DNA from: Coriobacteriaceae bacterium
Lineage (GTDB): Bacteria; Actinomycetota; Coriobacteriia; Coriobacteriales; Coriobacteriaceae
DNA: 64,000 nucleotides
NCBI GenBank assembly: GCA_902835305.1
Contig: CADFMD010000011.1
Location: 4,943-68,942, forward strand
Reading direction: 5' to 3'
The position numbers and the translations under genes were made by a program. Each line of letters begins with the position of its first letter. The stretch's first letter is position 1. Under the pieces are notes generated by a model, which searched no databases, had not been told where the DNA came from, and was given only the letters and a program-made list of their open reading frames with translations. This document shows, one piece after another, positions 35,318 to 42,011 of the stretch.

Positions 35318-35518
35318 ATGGCACCTATCGATATTGTTGTACTGGCTGTTATCGGTATTGCGTTTGTCGCCGTGTGCGTACGCATCTACCGCAAGGGAAC
35401 CTGCGCCGACTGCGCTCAGGGCGGCGTTTGCACGGGACATTGCTCCAACAAAAAGACTTGCGCCGCACTTAAGGGCGTAGATAAAATCACCGAAGACTTG
35501 GGCCGCGGTATTCATTAG
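35318..35518 (+). CDS. FeoB-associated Cys-rich membrane protein
   Basis: 66 residues: a single N-terminal membrane helix (residues ~4-24), a basic turn (RIYRKG), and then a cysteine cluster CADCAQGGVCTGHCSNKKTC. This layout matches the small FeoB-associated Cys-rich proteins found next to feoB in anaerobes. It is thought to assist iron transport, perhaps by binding Fe(II) at the membrane. A terminator and a dispersed repeat separate it from feoB, so it may have its own promoter. AGAGGAGG precedes ATG 35318. Confidence 0.85.
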   Translation: MAPIDIVVLAVIGIAFVAVCVRIYRKGTCADCAQGGVCTGHCSNKKTCAALKGVDKITEDLGRGIH

Positions 35519-35620
35519 CCGACTGGCGTTTGAGCGTATATGACTGCGGATACGGCAGTTGCTGATACGATAGGGTCGTTAGCAACTGCCGCCGAGCGGC
35601 TCAAACGAAAGGAACCCTGT

Positions 35621-37570
35621 ATGGAGTCCTCCGCCTATCCGATGCTCTTTAGTCCGATCAAGGTCGGTACGACCGAGGTCAAGAACCGCGTCTTTATGCC
35701 GCCGGTATCTACCAACCTGGCCGATCACGGCTATGTGACCGACGACTTGGTCGATCATTACCGTGTCCGCGCCAAGGGCGGCGTGGGCCTGATCATCACC
35801 GAGGTCGTGACGGTCGAGCCCACCTATACCTATCTGCCGGGTGACATGTGCTGCTACGACGACACGTTTATCCCCGGCTGGGAAAAGCTCGCCGCCGCCG
35901 TCCACGAGTACGGCTGCAAGATCATGCCGCAGCTCTTCCACCCCGCCTACATGGCCTTTAACATTCCGGGCACCCCGCGCCTCATTGCTCCGTCCTTCGT
36001 GGGCCCGTCTTATGCCCGCGAGGCTCCGCGTCCTATCACCATCGACGAGATCCACGAGCTCACGCATCAGTTTGGCGACGCTGCCGTGCGTATGCAGAAG
36101 GCCGGCGTCGATGGCGTCGAGGTCCATGCGGCACACGCCCACGGTATGCTCGGCGGCTTTTTGACTCCGCTCTACAACAAGCGTACCGATGAGTACGGTG
36201 GCTCGCTCGACGCCCGCATGCGCTTTTTGCTCGAGGTTATCGCCGAGATTCGCGAGCGCTGCGGCAAGGATTTCATCATCGACGTCCGCATCTCGGGCGA
36301 TGAGTACACCGATGGCGGCTTGACCCTCAACGACATGATCTACGTCTCGCGCCGCCTGGAGAAGGCCGGCGTGGACATGATTCACGTGTCGGGCGGTACC
36401 ACCATCAAGCGCGGCTCTGCAATTCCCGCTGCCGGCACGCAGCAGGCCTCGCACGCCGCCTGCTCGCGCGAGATCAAAAAGCATGTGAACATTCCCGTTG
36501 CCACGGTCGGCCGCATCAACGAGGCATGGATTGCCGAGGAGCTGATCGAGGACGGCGCCGCCGACATCTGCATGATGGGTCGCGCCAATCTGTGCGATGC
36601 CGAGTTCTGCAACAAGGCCGCTGCCGGCAACGCCGACGAGATCCGTCCCTGCATCGGTTGTCTGCGCTGCCTGAACGGCATTATGTTTGGCAAGCGCATC
36701 TCCTGCACCGTCAATCCGGACGTGGAGCGCGACGAGGCTGGCTACGAGCCTGCCGCTGAGGCCAAGAACGTGCTTGTTGTGGGCGCTGGTCCTGCGGGCA
36801 TGGAGGCAGCCTACATTGCCGCCAAGCGCGGTCACAACGTGGTGCTCGTGGATAAGCAGGACGAGCCGGGCGGCGAGATGCGTATCGCGGCCGTCCCGCC
36901 GGCAAAACAGGAGCTCACCCGCGTGATCAAGTATCAGTACCGTCGCCTAGCCGAGGCAGGCGTCACGTGCGTCTTTGGTACCGAGCTTTCGGCCGAGGAC
37001 ATTCAGCGCGACTACGCGGGCTACGAGGTTGTCCTGGCTTATGGTGCCGAGCCCATCGCTCCGGCCTTCATGCAGGGCTTTAAGCAGGTTATGACGGCCG
37101 ACGACCTGCTGGGCGGCAAGGCTTTCCCGGGCAAGAAGATCGTCATCGTGGGCGGCGGCACTGTTGGCTGCGAGACGGCCGATTACCTGGCCCCGCTGGT
37201 CAACGACCTTTCGCCGGCCAATCGCGATGTCACCGTTATCGAGATGACCAAGACGCTCGCCGCCAACGAGGGCGGTGCCGGTCGTGCGGTGCTCATCACG
37301 CGCATGCTCTCCAAGGGCGTTCACGTGCTGACCGAGGCCAAGGTGACCGAGATTACCGAGGACACCATCAGCTACGAGAAGGACGGCGAGATCCACACCA
37401 TCGCCGGTGCCGATACGCTGGTGCTTGCCATGGGCTATCGTCCCAATACCAAGCTGGCCGATGACCTGACTGCAGCCGGTGTTGCCACCCACGTGCTGGG
37501 CGATGCCAACAAGTGCGGCAACATCCGCGACGCTATCGGCGATGGCTACAAGATCGCCTGCGAACTCTAG
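35621..37570 (+). CDS. NADH:flavin oxidoreductase with Fe-S cluster (FadH/BaiCD/2-enoate reductase type)
   Basis: 649 residues from ATG 35621 (GAAAGGAA upstream). An old-yellow-enzyme TIM barrel covers about residues 1-330 (LFSPIKVGTTEVKNRVFMPP, EVHAAHAHGMLGGFLTP, YGGSLDARMRFLLEV). Next comes a 4Fe-4S ligand set PCIGCLRCLN...ISC, then a two-part FAD/NAD-binding module with VVGAGPAGMEAAYIAAKRGH and VIVGGGTVGCETADYL. Such enzymes reduce C=C bonds of enoates, bile-acid intermediates or plant and drug compounds in gut anaerobes. The physiological substrate cannot be told. The Cys spacing reads C-x2-C-x2-C-x11-C, one residue shorter in the second gap than in E. coli FadH. It is followed by remnants of a GntR regulator. 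Confidence 0.88.
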   Translation: MESSAYPMLFSPIKVGTTEVKNRVFMPPVSTNLADHGYVTDDLVDHYRVRAKGGVGLIITEVVTVEPTYTYLPGDMCCYDDTFIPGWEKLAAAVHEYGCKIMPQLFHPAYMAFNIPGTPRLIAPSFVGPSYAREAPRPITIDEIHELTHQFGDAAVRMQKAGVDGVEVHAAHAHGMLGGFLTPLYNKRTDEYGGSLDARMRFLLEVIAEIRERCGKDFIIDVRISGDEYTDGGLTLNDMIYVSRRLEKAGVDMIHVSGGTTIKRGSAIPAAGTQQASHAACSREIKKHVNIPVATVGRINEAWIAEELIEDGAADICMMGRANLCDAEFCNKAAAGNADEIRPCIGCLRCLNGIMFGKRISCTVNPDVERDEAGYEPAAEAKNVLVVGAGPAGMEAAYIAAKRGHNVVLVDKQDEPGGEMRIAAVPPAKQELTRVIKYQYRRLAEAGVTCVFGTELSAEDIQRDYAGYEVVLAYGAEPIAPAFMQGFKQVMTADDLLGGKAFPGKKIVIVGGGTVGCETADYLAPLVNDLSPANRDVTVIEMTKTLAANEGGAGRAVLITRMLSKGVHVLTEAKVTEITEDTISYEKDGEIHTIAGADTLVLAMGYRPNTKLADDLTAAGVATHVLGDANKCGNIRDAIGDGYKIACEL

Positions 37571-37589
37571 TCAACCCCTTGGCGCATGG

Positions 37590-37635
37590 GGGCCAGGTTA
37601 CTTTGCGCTAAGTTGATGCATGTAAACCTGACCCC
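37590..37635. repeat. Imperfect hairpin GGGGCCAGGTTAC / GTAAACCTGACCCC
   Basis: Arms at about 37590-37602 and 37622-37635 pair imperfectly. It follows the flavin oxidoreductase gene by 20 bases and resembles other short dispersed hairpins of this genome; it has no U-tract. Confidence 0.4.
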
Positions 37636-37644
37636 ATTGCACCA

Positions 37645-37685
37645 TTTGATAAAACGCAAGCGCTCGCTGCCTGCGTTTTATCAAA
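37645..37685. terminator. Bidirectional hairpin terminator
   Basis: A perfect 14-bp stem, TTTGATAAAACGCA (37645-37658) / TGCGTTTTATCAAA (37672-37685), with T-rich arms that could terminate in both directions. It lies between the oxidoreductase gene and the GntR remnant on the other strand. Confidence 0.75.
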
Positions 37686-37691
37686 GAAAGA

Positions 37692-37988
37692 TTATTGTCG
37701 AGCCTTAAATGCCTTTTGTTTGTGTGCCTTCCGCAATCATATTGCGGTTGTAGACCAGGTGCAGATACATCGCATCGTGAGCGGCGGTGGGGTTGCGCGT
37801 CTCAATGGCGTCGGCCACACCGTGGTGCGTGCGGATGGTCTCCTCGACGAACTTTTTTGCCCGTTACGTCGATAAAGAGGGGAACGGATGCCTTGAGCAC
37901 ACCCATCAGACGGGTAACGGCGAGGTTGCCGCCATCCCAGGGCGGCTTCATGGGGTAGCGCCCGTACGCATCGAATTTTTCCTCTCAT
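37692..37988 (-). pseudogene. Remnant of a GntR/FCD-family regulator
   Basis: On the minus strand two pieces of an FCD effector domain are readable in different frames: KFDAYGRYPMKPPWDGGNL continuing through RLMGVLKASVPLFIDVTG, then FVEETIRTHHGVADAIETRN through AAHDAMYLHLVYNRNMI to a stop at 37692. A frameshift or small deletion separates them near 37850. The N-terminal DNA-binding domain is gone; the upstream end runs into a terminator hairpin at 38002-38037. It probably once regulated the neighbouring oxidoreductase or a lost gene. Confidence 0.75.
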
Positions 37989-38001
37989 AGATGTGCGGCA
38001 C

Positions 38002-38043
38002 AAAGAGCCCCGAGTTCATACGAGCTCGGGGCTCTTTTCGTTT
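38002..38043 (+). terminator. Hairpin terminator
   Basis: The perfect 13-bp stem AAAGAGCCCCGAG (38002-38014) / CTCGGGGCTCTTT (38025-38037) is followed by a T-rich stretch. It has no intact gene directly before it on the + strand, which fits decay of the region. Confidence 0.7.
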
Positions 38044-38063
38044 TGATTTCAGACGTATTGACA

Positions 38064-38196
38064 GACGAAAACAGTCTGCGTCCGGTATTGAGCCATACGA
38101 AAGCGAAATTATGCGTCTTAATTCCGTACGCAAATCAAGACGAAAACAGTTTGCGTCTTATATAAATCAGTACGCAAACGGTTTTCGTCTTATAAT
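38064..38196 (+). promoter_or_regulatory. Three-copy palindromic operator and promoter of the AlbA_2 regulator
   Basis: A 19-bp near-palindrome occurs three times: GACGAAAACAGTCTGCGTC (38064-38082), GACGAAAACAGTTTGCGTC (38139-38157) and TACGCAAACGGTTTTCGTC (38171-38189, reverse orientation). The last two are centred 32 bases apart, about three helical turns. The final copy ends one base before TATAAT (38191-38196), the best -10 in the region. Autoregulation by the downstream protein, which has a winged-helix C-terminus, is the likely function. Confidence 0.65.
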
Positions 38197-38233
38197 ACGG
38201 TTATGAATGGTACGAAACGAGGGGGTTGTGCAT

Positions 38234-39487
38234 ATGGTTGTTAGAGAGAGCCCTACAGTCGAATACAAGGAAAGCGTTACGCCGACGTTTCTTAAAACGG
38301 TGAGCGCCTATGCAAACTACGGGACGGGCAAGATTGAGTTTGGCGTTGATGACGAGGGCGTGGCTGTCGGCCTTGCAGATCCGGTCGCAGAGTGTCTCCG
38401 CATTGAGAACATGATTAATGACAGCTTGGATCCCGCTCCCCGTTACACGCTCGAGTCCGATGAGAAACACGGGACCGTAATCCTTACGGTTTATGAGGGA
38501 CAGGACAAACCCTATCGAAGCAAGGGAAAGGCCTACAGACGAAACGATTCGGCAACGGTGGAGGTCGACCGGTTTGAGTATGGCAGGCTGACGCTCGAAG
38601 GCAGCAACGTGACGTTCGACGCGCTCACGTCGGCTCGCCAGGACTTGGGCTTTCATACGCTCGAGCATAAGTGTGTTGAACACCTCGGCATTTCCGAGCT
38701 AACGCCGGATATCATGCGTACGCTCCGCTTGCTCGGCAAGGATGGCTATACCAATGCCGCGGCGATTTTAGCGGATAAGAATGATTTTCCAGGCATCGAC
38801 TGCGTCCGTTTTGGCGATACCGAGGATGTGATCTTGGATCGCGAGGCGGCGACAAATGTATCCGCAATTGAGCAGGCGGACAGGGCGGTGGCTATGTTTG
38901 CACGCTACTACCGTTATGAGCGTATCGAAGGGATGGAGCGCGTCCAAACCGATCGAATTCCTCTTGAGGCATTCCGCGAAGCTGTTGCAAACGCTTTGGT
39001 GCATCGGACGTGGGACGTTCGAGCGAACGTTCAAATTGCCCTGTACGATGATCGTGTCGTTGTGACCTCCCCTGGATCGCTGCCCGCCGGGTTGACGACG
39101 GAACAATACCTGTATGGGCAGATATCCGTGCTCAGAAACCCCATCGTTGCAGAGGCCTTCTTAAAGCTGGATTACATCGAGAAATTTGGTACGGGAATCG
39201 CGCGCATTAGACGTGCCTATCGCGATTCGATCAATCAACCAATTTTTGATGTTCGCGGCGGCATGGTGGCCGTCACATTGCCCGTTACCGATGCCTTTGA
39301 AGGGTCCGAGGAAGAGGTCCAGGTTCTCAAGGCCTTGTCGGGCGGGCGAATTATGTCGCGAAGCGAGATTGAAAAACAGACGGGGCTGAGCCGCATGCGG
39401 ACGTTGGCGGCACTCGAATCTCTGCTTGAACGGAATGCAATCGTAAGGCAGGGAACCGGGCGGGCCACGAAATACGAGCGCTCATAG
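38234..39487 (+). CDS. AlbA_2/Schlafen-domain ATP-binding transcriptional regulator
   Basis: About 417 residues from ATG 38234, chosen because GAGGGGG lies 8 bases upstream (ATG 38207 is an alternative). The N-terminal AlbA_2 (divergent AAA-4/Schlafen) domain shows ESPTVEYKES, SAYANYGTGKIEFGVDDEG and KGKAYRRNDSAT. The middle is a GHKL-like ATP-binding domain (FREAVANALVHRTWDVRANV, DDRVVVTSPGSLP, RNPIVAEAF, YIEKFGTGIARI). The C-terminus is a winged helix (MSRSEIEKQTGLSRMRTLAALESLL). Such proteins are common putative regulators in gut actinobacteria, and some are linked to phage defence. Here it stands alone behind three copies of a palindrome. Confidence 0.85.
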   Translation: MVVRESPTVEYKESVTPTFLKTVSAYANYGTGKIEFGVDDEGVAVGLADPVAECLRIENMINDSLDPAPRYTLESDEKHGTVILTVYEGQDKPYRSKGKAYRRNDSATVEVDRFEYGRLTLEGSNVTFDALTSARQDLGFHTLEHKCVEHLGISELTPDIMRTLRLLGKDGYTNAAAILADKNDFPGIDCVRFGDTEDVILDREAATNVSAIEQADRAVAMFARYYRYERIEGMERVQTDRIPLEAFREAVANALVHRTWDVRANVQIALYDDRVVVTSPGSLPAGLTTEQYLYGQISVLRNPIVAEAFLKLDYIEKFGTGIARIRRAYRDSINQPIFDVRGGMVAVTLPVTDAFEGSEEEVQVLKALSGGRIMSRSEIEKQTGLSRMRTLAALESLLERNAIVRQGTGRATKYERS

Positions 39488-39509
39488 TCCAAAAGAGCCA
39501 TGGTACAAG

Positions 39510-39543
39510 ACGGGCCCCAAGCCAGCGTTGGCTTGGGGTCCGT
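39510..39543 (+). terminator. Strong hairpin after the AlbA_2 gene
   Basis: A 15-base stem, ACGGGCCCCAAGCCA (39510-39524) with TGGCTTGGGGTCCGT (39529-39543), has one mismatch and a 4-base loop. The following bases (TATATCC) form only a weak T-tract. Confidence 0.65.
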
Positions 39544-39580
39544 TATATCCCGGATGGTAACGGGCCGATTATTGTCAAGT

Positions 39581-39637
39581 TAAAGCAAAGTACAGCGACG
39601 TACAGCAAAGTATAGTGAGATATAGCAAGCCGTATAG
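39581..39637 (+). repeat. Degenerate 10-bp tandem repeat (TAYAGCRAAG)
   Basis: Consecutive decamers are TAAAGCAAAG, TACAGCGACG, TACAGCAAAG, TATAGTGAGA and TATAGCAAGC, followed by a two-base slip and TATAGCG. The period is about one helical turn, which suggests cooperative protein binding or a curved segment. It does not encode a convincing peptide. Confidence 0.6.
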
Positions 39638-39733
39638 CGCGCCTTGATTTTCAACCCTTGATTATCAACCGTCCGTATTTCACAGCAACTTATAACAGGC
39701 TCGGGGTGCCAATTTGGGGTGCAGTAGTGCTGC

Positions 39734-39893
39734 GCCACGAAAAGGGCCTATCTACTACGTTTAAGCCGCAGGGGTCAACCATAGTCGGTTTTTTCGAAAA
39801 TCGACAAGCTATCTACCTGCGGTTTTGTTTTCACGGTTTTCGGTATGGCCGAGGCTATCCGTGTTAACGTAGTAGATGGGCCACTTTTGTGGC
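39734..39893. repeat. 160-bp multi-branched inverted-repeat element, candidate structured RNA or small mobile element
   Basis: The outer arms at 39734-39764 and 39863-39893 are imperfect 31-base complements sharing CTACTACGTT. Inside are a helix CCGCAGG (39766-39772) / CCTGCGG (39816-39822) that encloses GTCGGTTTT-TTCG-AAAATCGAC (39784-39805), a stem capped by a TTCG tetraloop, and a second branch ACGG/CCGT (39833-39862). It has no open reading frame. The remaining bases of this gap (39894-40028) hold a CCCAA/TTGGG hairpin at about 39929-39965. Confidence 0.65.
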
Positions 39894-40028
39894 AAGGGGG
39901 GCCGATCTGCGGGCCAGGGTAGCTAAAAGAGCCCCGTCCCAAAAAGACTGATTGGGAGCTGGGGCGTGTCGATGCGATAGTATTACGTGGTGATATTCGA
40001 CAAACCGTGGGCTTCATCCGAGGGCTTT

Positions 40029-40721
40029 ATGGAACAGCACCAGCATTATCAGAGCCTGCAAGATCAGGCATACAACGCACTGCGCTCTAAGATCATCTAT
40101 GCCGAGCTCAGGCCCGGCACGCGCCTTTCGGCGATTGGTCTGGAAAAGGAGACGGGAATCGGGCGCACGCCCATTCGCGAGTCCTTTGTGCGCCTGCGTG
40201 AGCAGGAGCTAGTGGAAACGCGTCCCAAAAGCGGCACCTATGTCTCAAAAATCAGCATGGAGCGCGCCGAGAACGCCTGTTTCTTGCGTGAGAAACTCGA
40301 GAGAAGCGTACTCATTAAATGTTGCTCTGCCGCCACGCCTGAGCAAAAACATCGGCTCGAGCAGATTCTTGCCGAGTCCGAGTCGCTCGACCATAGCGAA
40401 ACGCGTCGCTTTTTCGATCTGGACAACCTATTCCACGAGACGTGCTTTGAGATTGCCGGCCGCCACATGTTGTGGGATTGGATGAAGAGCGTCAATACGC
40501 ATTTTGAGCGGTACAACTGGTTGCGTATGGTGTCGCAGGATCTGGATTGGGAGCCGATTCGTCGTCAGCATCGCCGGATTCTCGAGTCCATTAAGAGGGG
40601 CGATACCGACACGGCGAGCTATCTGGCAGAGACACACCTGCATCTGATGCCCGAGGAACAGGGACCGGTTATCGCCTTGCATCCCGACTATTTTGAGCTG
40701 CCTAAAGACTCGGCCATCTAA
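40029..40721 (+). CDS. GntR-family regulator with FCD domain
   Basis: 230 residues from ATG 40029 (GAGGG upstream). The N-terminal winged helix (LQDQAYNALRSKIIYAELRPGTRLS, GIGRTPIRESFVRLREQELVETRPKSGTYVS; key parts GRTPIRESF and RPKSGTYV) is typical of GntR. The C-terminal all-helical FCD domain, with DLDNLFHETCFEIAG and the late histidine motif HRRILESIKRGD, binds a carboxylate ligand and metal. Its nearest intact metabolic neighbours are the KDPG aldolase and KDG kinase on the other strand. It may regulate sugar-acid use, but a LacI regulator sits closer to the kinase. Confidence 0.88.
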   Translation: MEQHQHYQSLQDQAYNALRSKIIYAELRPGTRLSAIGLEKETGIGRTPIRESFVRLREQELVETRPKSGTYVSKISMERAENACFLREKLERSVLIKCCSAATPEQKHRLEQILAESESLDHSETRRFFDLDNLFHETCFEIAGRHMLWDWMKSVNTHFERYNWLRMVSQDLDWEPIRRQHRRILESIKRGDTDTASYLAETHLHLMPEEQGPVIALHPDYFELPKDSAI

Positions 40722-40830
40722 CTCGTTCCCTACATTAGTTGCGGTTAAATAGGGGCTGTTTTGCGGCTTTGGCGGCGTAAGCAGTCCGTGTTTCACCGCA
40801 AGTGCGGGGGTGCAATCGGGGCATGAAAAG

Positions 40831-40895
40831 GCTGCGGCGCCGCTTGGAGGAAAAAACCGGAAGCAAGGGTCCATTCCTCCAGACGGCGCCGCAGC
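40831..40895. repeat. Intergenic hairpin in the gntR-eda gap
   Basis: The perfect 12-bp arms GCTGCGGCGCCG (40831-40842) / CGGCGCCGCAGC (40884-40895) enclose a second complementary pair GGAGGAA/TTCCTCC. It is part of a nearly 400-base stretch between convergent genes that holds only hairpins. Confidence 0.7.
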
Positions 40896-40958
40896 TGTTT
40901 TGGTGGCTCGGCTTTTGTCGAAGTGGCTCAGCTGGGCGCGACTGCCAGCCGAGTAGGC

Positions 40959-41059
40959 AAAGCGGCTCGGGCGCGTGTCGCTTCCGTCACGTTCTATCAG
41001 CATACAAGACGGTTTTGGTTCTTGTTCGTGACGGAAACGGCGCGCTTCCGAGCCGCTTT
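40959..41059. repeat. 101-bp hairpin element in the gntR-eda gap
   Basis: AAAGCGGCTCGG (40959-40970) pairs with CCGAGCCGCTTT (41048-41059), continued by GCGCG/CGCGC and TTCCGTCACG (40982-40991) / CGTGACGGAA, with a ~35-base AT-richer loop. No coding content is visible. Confidence 0.7.
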
Positions 41060-41063
41060 AAAA

Positions 41064-41097
41064 GAAAGGGGGCGAGGTCTAGGGCACGCCCCCTTTC
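41064..41097 (-). terminator. Terminator of the KDPG aldolase gene
   Basis: GAAAGGGGGCG (41064-41074) pairs perfectly with CGCCCCCTTTC (41087-41097). On the minus strand it is followed by TTTCTTTT, 17 bases after the eda stop codon. Confidence 0.8.
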
Positions 41098-41114
41098 ACG
41101 ATAGAGAGCTAAAC

Positions 41115-41756
41115 CTAGCCGCGGACCTTCTTGACGACGTCCATGGCCTCGCGGGCAATCTGCTCGACCTTGGAGAAGTCGCCATCGGCGAACAGGGCGG
41201 GCTTGACCATCCAGGTGCCACCGCAGGCGATGATGGCGGAGGAGCTCAGGTACTCCTCGACGTTGGCAGTGCTCACGCCGCCGGTGGGCATAAAGCGATG
41301 GCCGACAAACGGAGCGGCGAGGGCCTTGATGGTGTTCAGGCCGCCATACTGGGCCGCGGGGAAGAACTTGGTGACCTTGAGGCCGAGGTTCTCGGCGGCG
41401 GTGACCTCGGAGGGGGTCACGGTGCCGGGGAGGACGGGCAGGTCGATGTCGATGCAGTGCTTCACGACGTCCTCGTTGTAACCCGGGGAGACGATGAACT
41501 TGGCGCCGGCGGCGCGGGCCTGCTCAACCTGCTCGACGGTCAGGACGGTGCCGGCGCCAACGCACATCTCGGGCTCGGCGGCGGCCATAGCGGTGATGCA
41601 CTCGGCGGCGCAGGCGGTGCGGAAGGTGACCTCGGCGGACTTCATACCAGCTGCCATAAGGGCGTGAGCGAGCGGAGCGGCGTCCTCGACCTTGTCGAGC
41701 ACGACGACCGGCACGATGCCCAGGGATTCAAGCGTGGTGTAGAACTGATCGAACAT
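41115..41756 (-). CDS. eda: KDPG/KHG aldolase
   Basis: 213 residues from ATG at 41756 (GGAAC-type RBS AAAGGAAC upstream). A class I aldolase cleaving 2-keto-3-deoxy-6-phosphogluconate to pyruvate and glyceraldehyde-3-phosphate. Motifs are AEVTFRTACAAE (with the catalytic Glu region), VGAGTVLTVEQ, KFIVSPGYNEDVV, LPGTVTPSEV, the Schiff-base lysine in KVTKFFPAAQYGG and MPTGGVST. It lies 255 bases downstream of the KDG kinase gene on the same strand. Together the two enzymes complete the end of a sugar-acid (uronate or gluconate) pathway. Confidence 0.95.
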   Translation of the reverse strand: MFDQFYTTLESLGIVPVVVLDKVEDAAPLAHALMAAGMKSAEVTFRTACAAECITAMAAAEPEMCVGAGTVLTVEQVEQARAAGAKFIVSPGYNEDVVKHCIDIDLPVLPGTVTPSEVTAAENLGLKVTKFFPAAQYGGLNTIKALAAPFVGHRFMPTGGVSTANVEEYLSSSAIIACGGTWMVKPALFADGDFSKVEQIAREAMDVVKKVRG

Positions 41757-41816
41757 GGTGTTCCTTTCGATGTGAGGCGCGCACGGGCGCGTGATTGCCA
41801 AAGAAGATTGGCCATG

Positions 41817-41888
41817 AGCCGGTTCCGGATTGGTTATCGGAGGCACTGCTTGGGGTTCAAGCAATTTCGGAACCGGCTACGAGGCCAG
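41817..41888. repeat. Inverted repeat between kdgK and eda
   Basis: AGCCGGTTCCG (41817-41827) and CGGAACCGGCT (41878-41888) are perfect 11-bp complements with a 50-base loop. They lie in the kdgK-eda gap and could form an mRNA structure that sets relative expression. The rest of the gap (41889-42011) shows nothing I can support. Confidence 0.55.
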
Positions 41889-42011
41889 TCGTGAAGGAAT
41901 GCCAGACAAAACCGGAATGGGACTAAGTGGTTCTACCTGGCCGGAGGAATCGGGGAGCGGGCTGCAGAGGTATGGGTATGGAAAGCTGCAGTCCGCGGAA
42001 TGGGGAACGAA

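Noticed and set aside
37695..37958. Short + strand open frames between the oxidoreductase and the AlbA_2 gene
   Set aside because: The minus strand of this stretch encodes readable pieces of a GntR FCD domain, so the + strand frames are shadows of a pseudogene.
39581..39637. Possible CRISPR-like or microsatellite array
   Set aside because: Units are 10 bases, adjacent and degenerate with no spacers, so this is not a CRISPR array; it was kept only as a tandem repeat.
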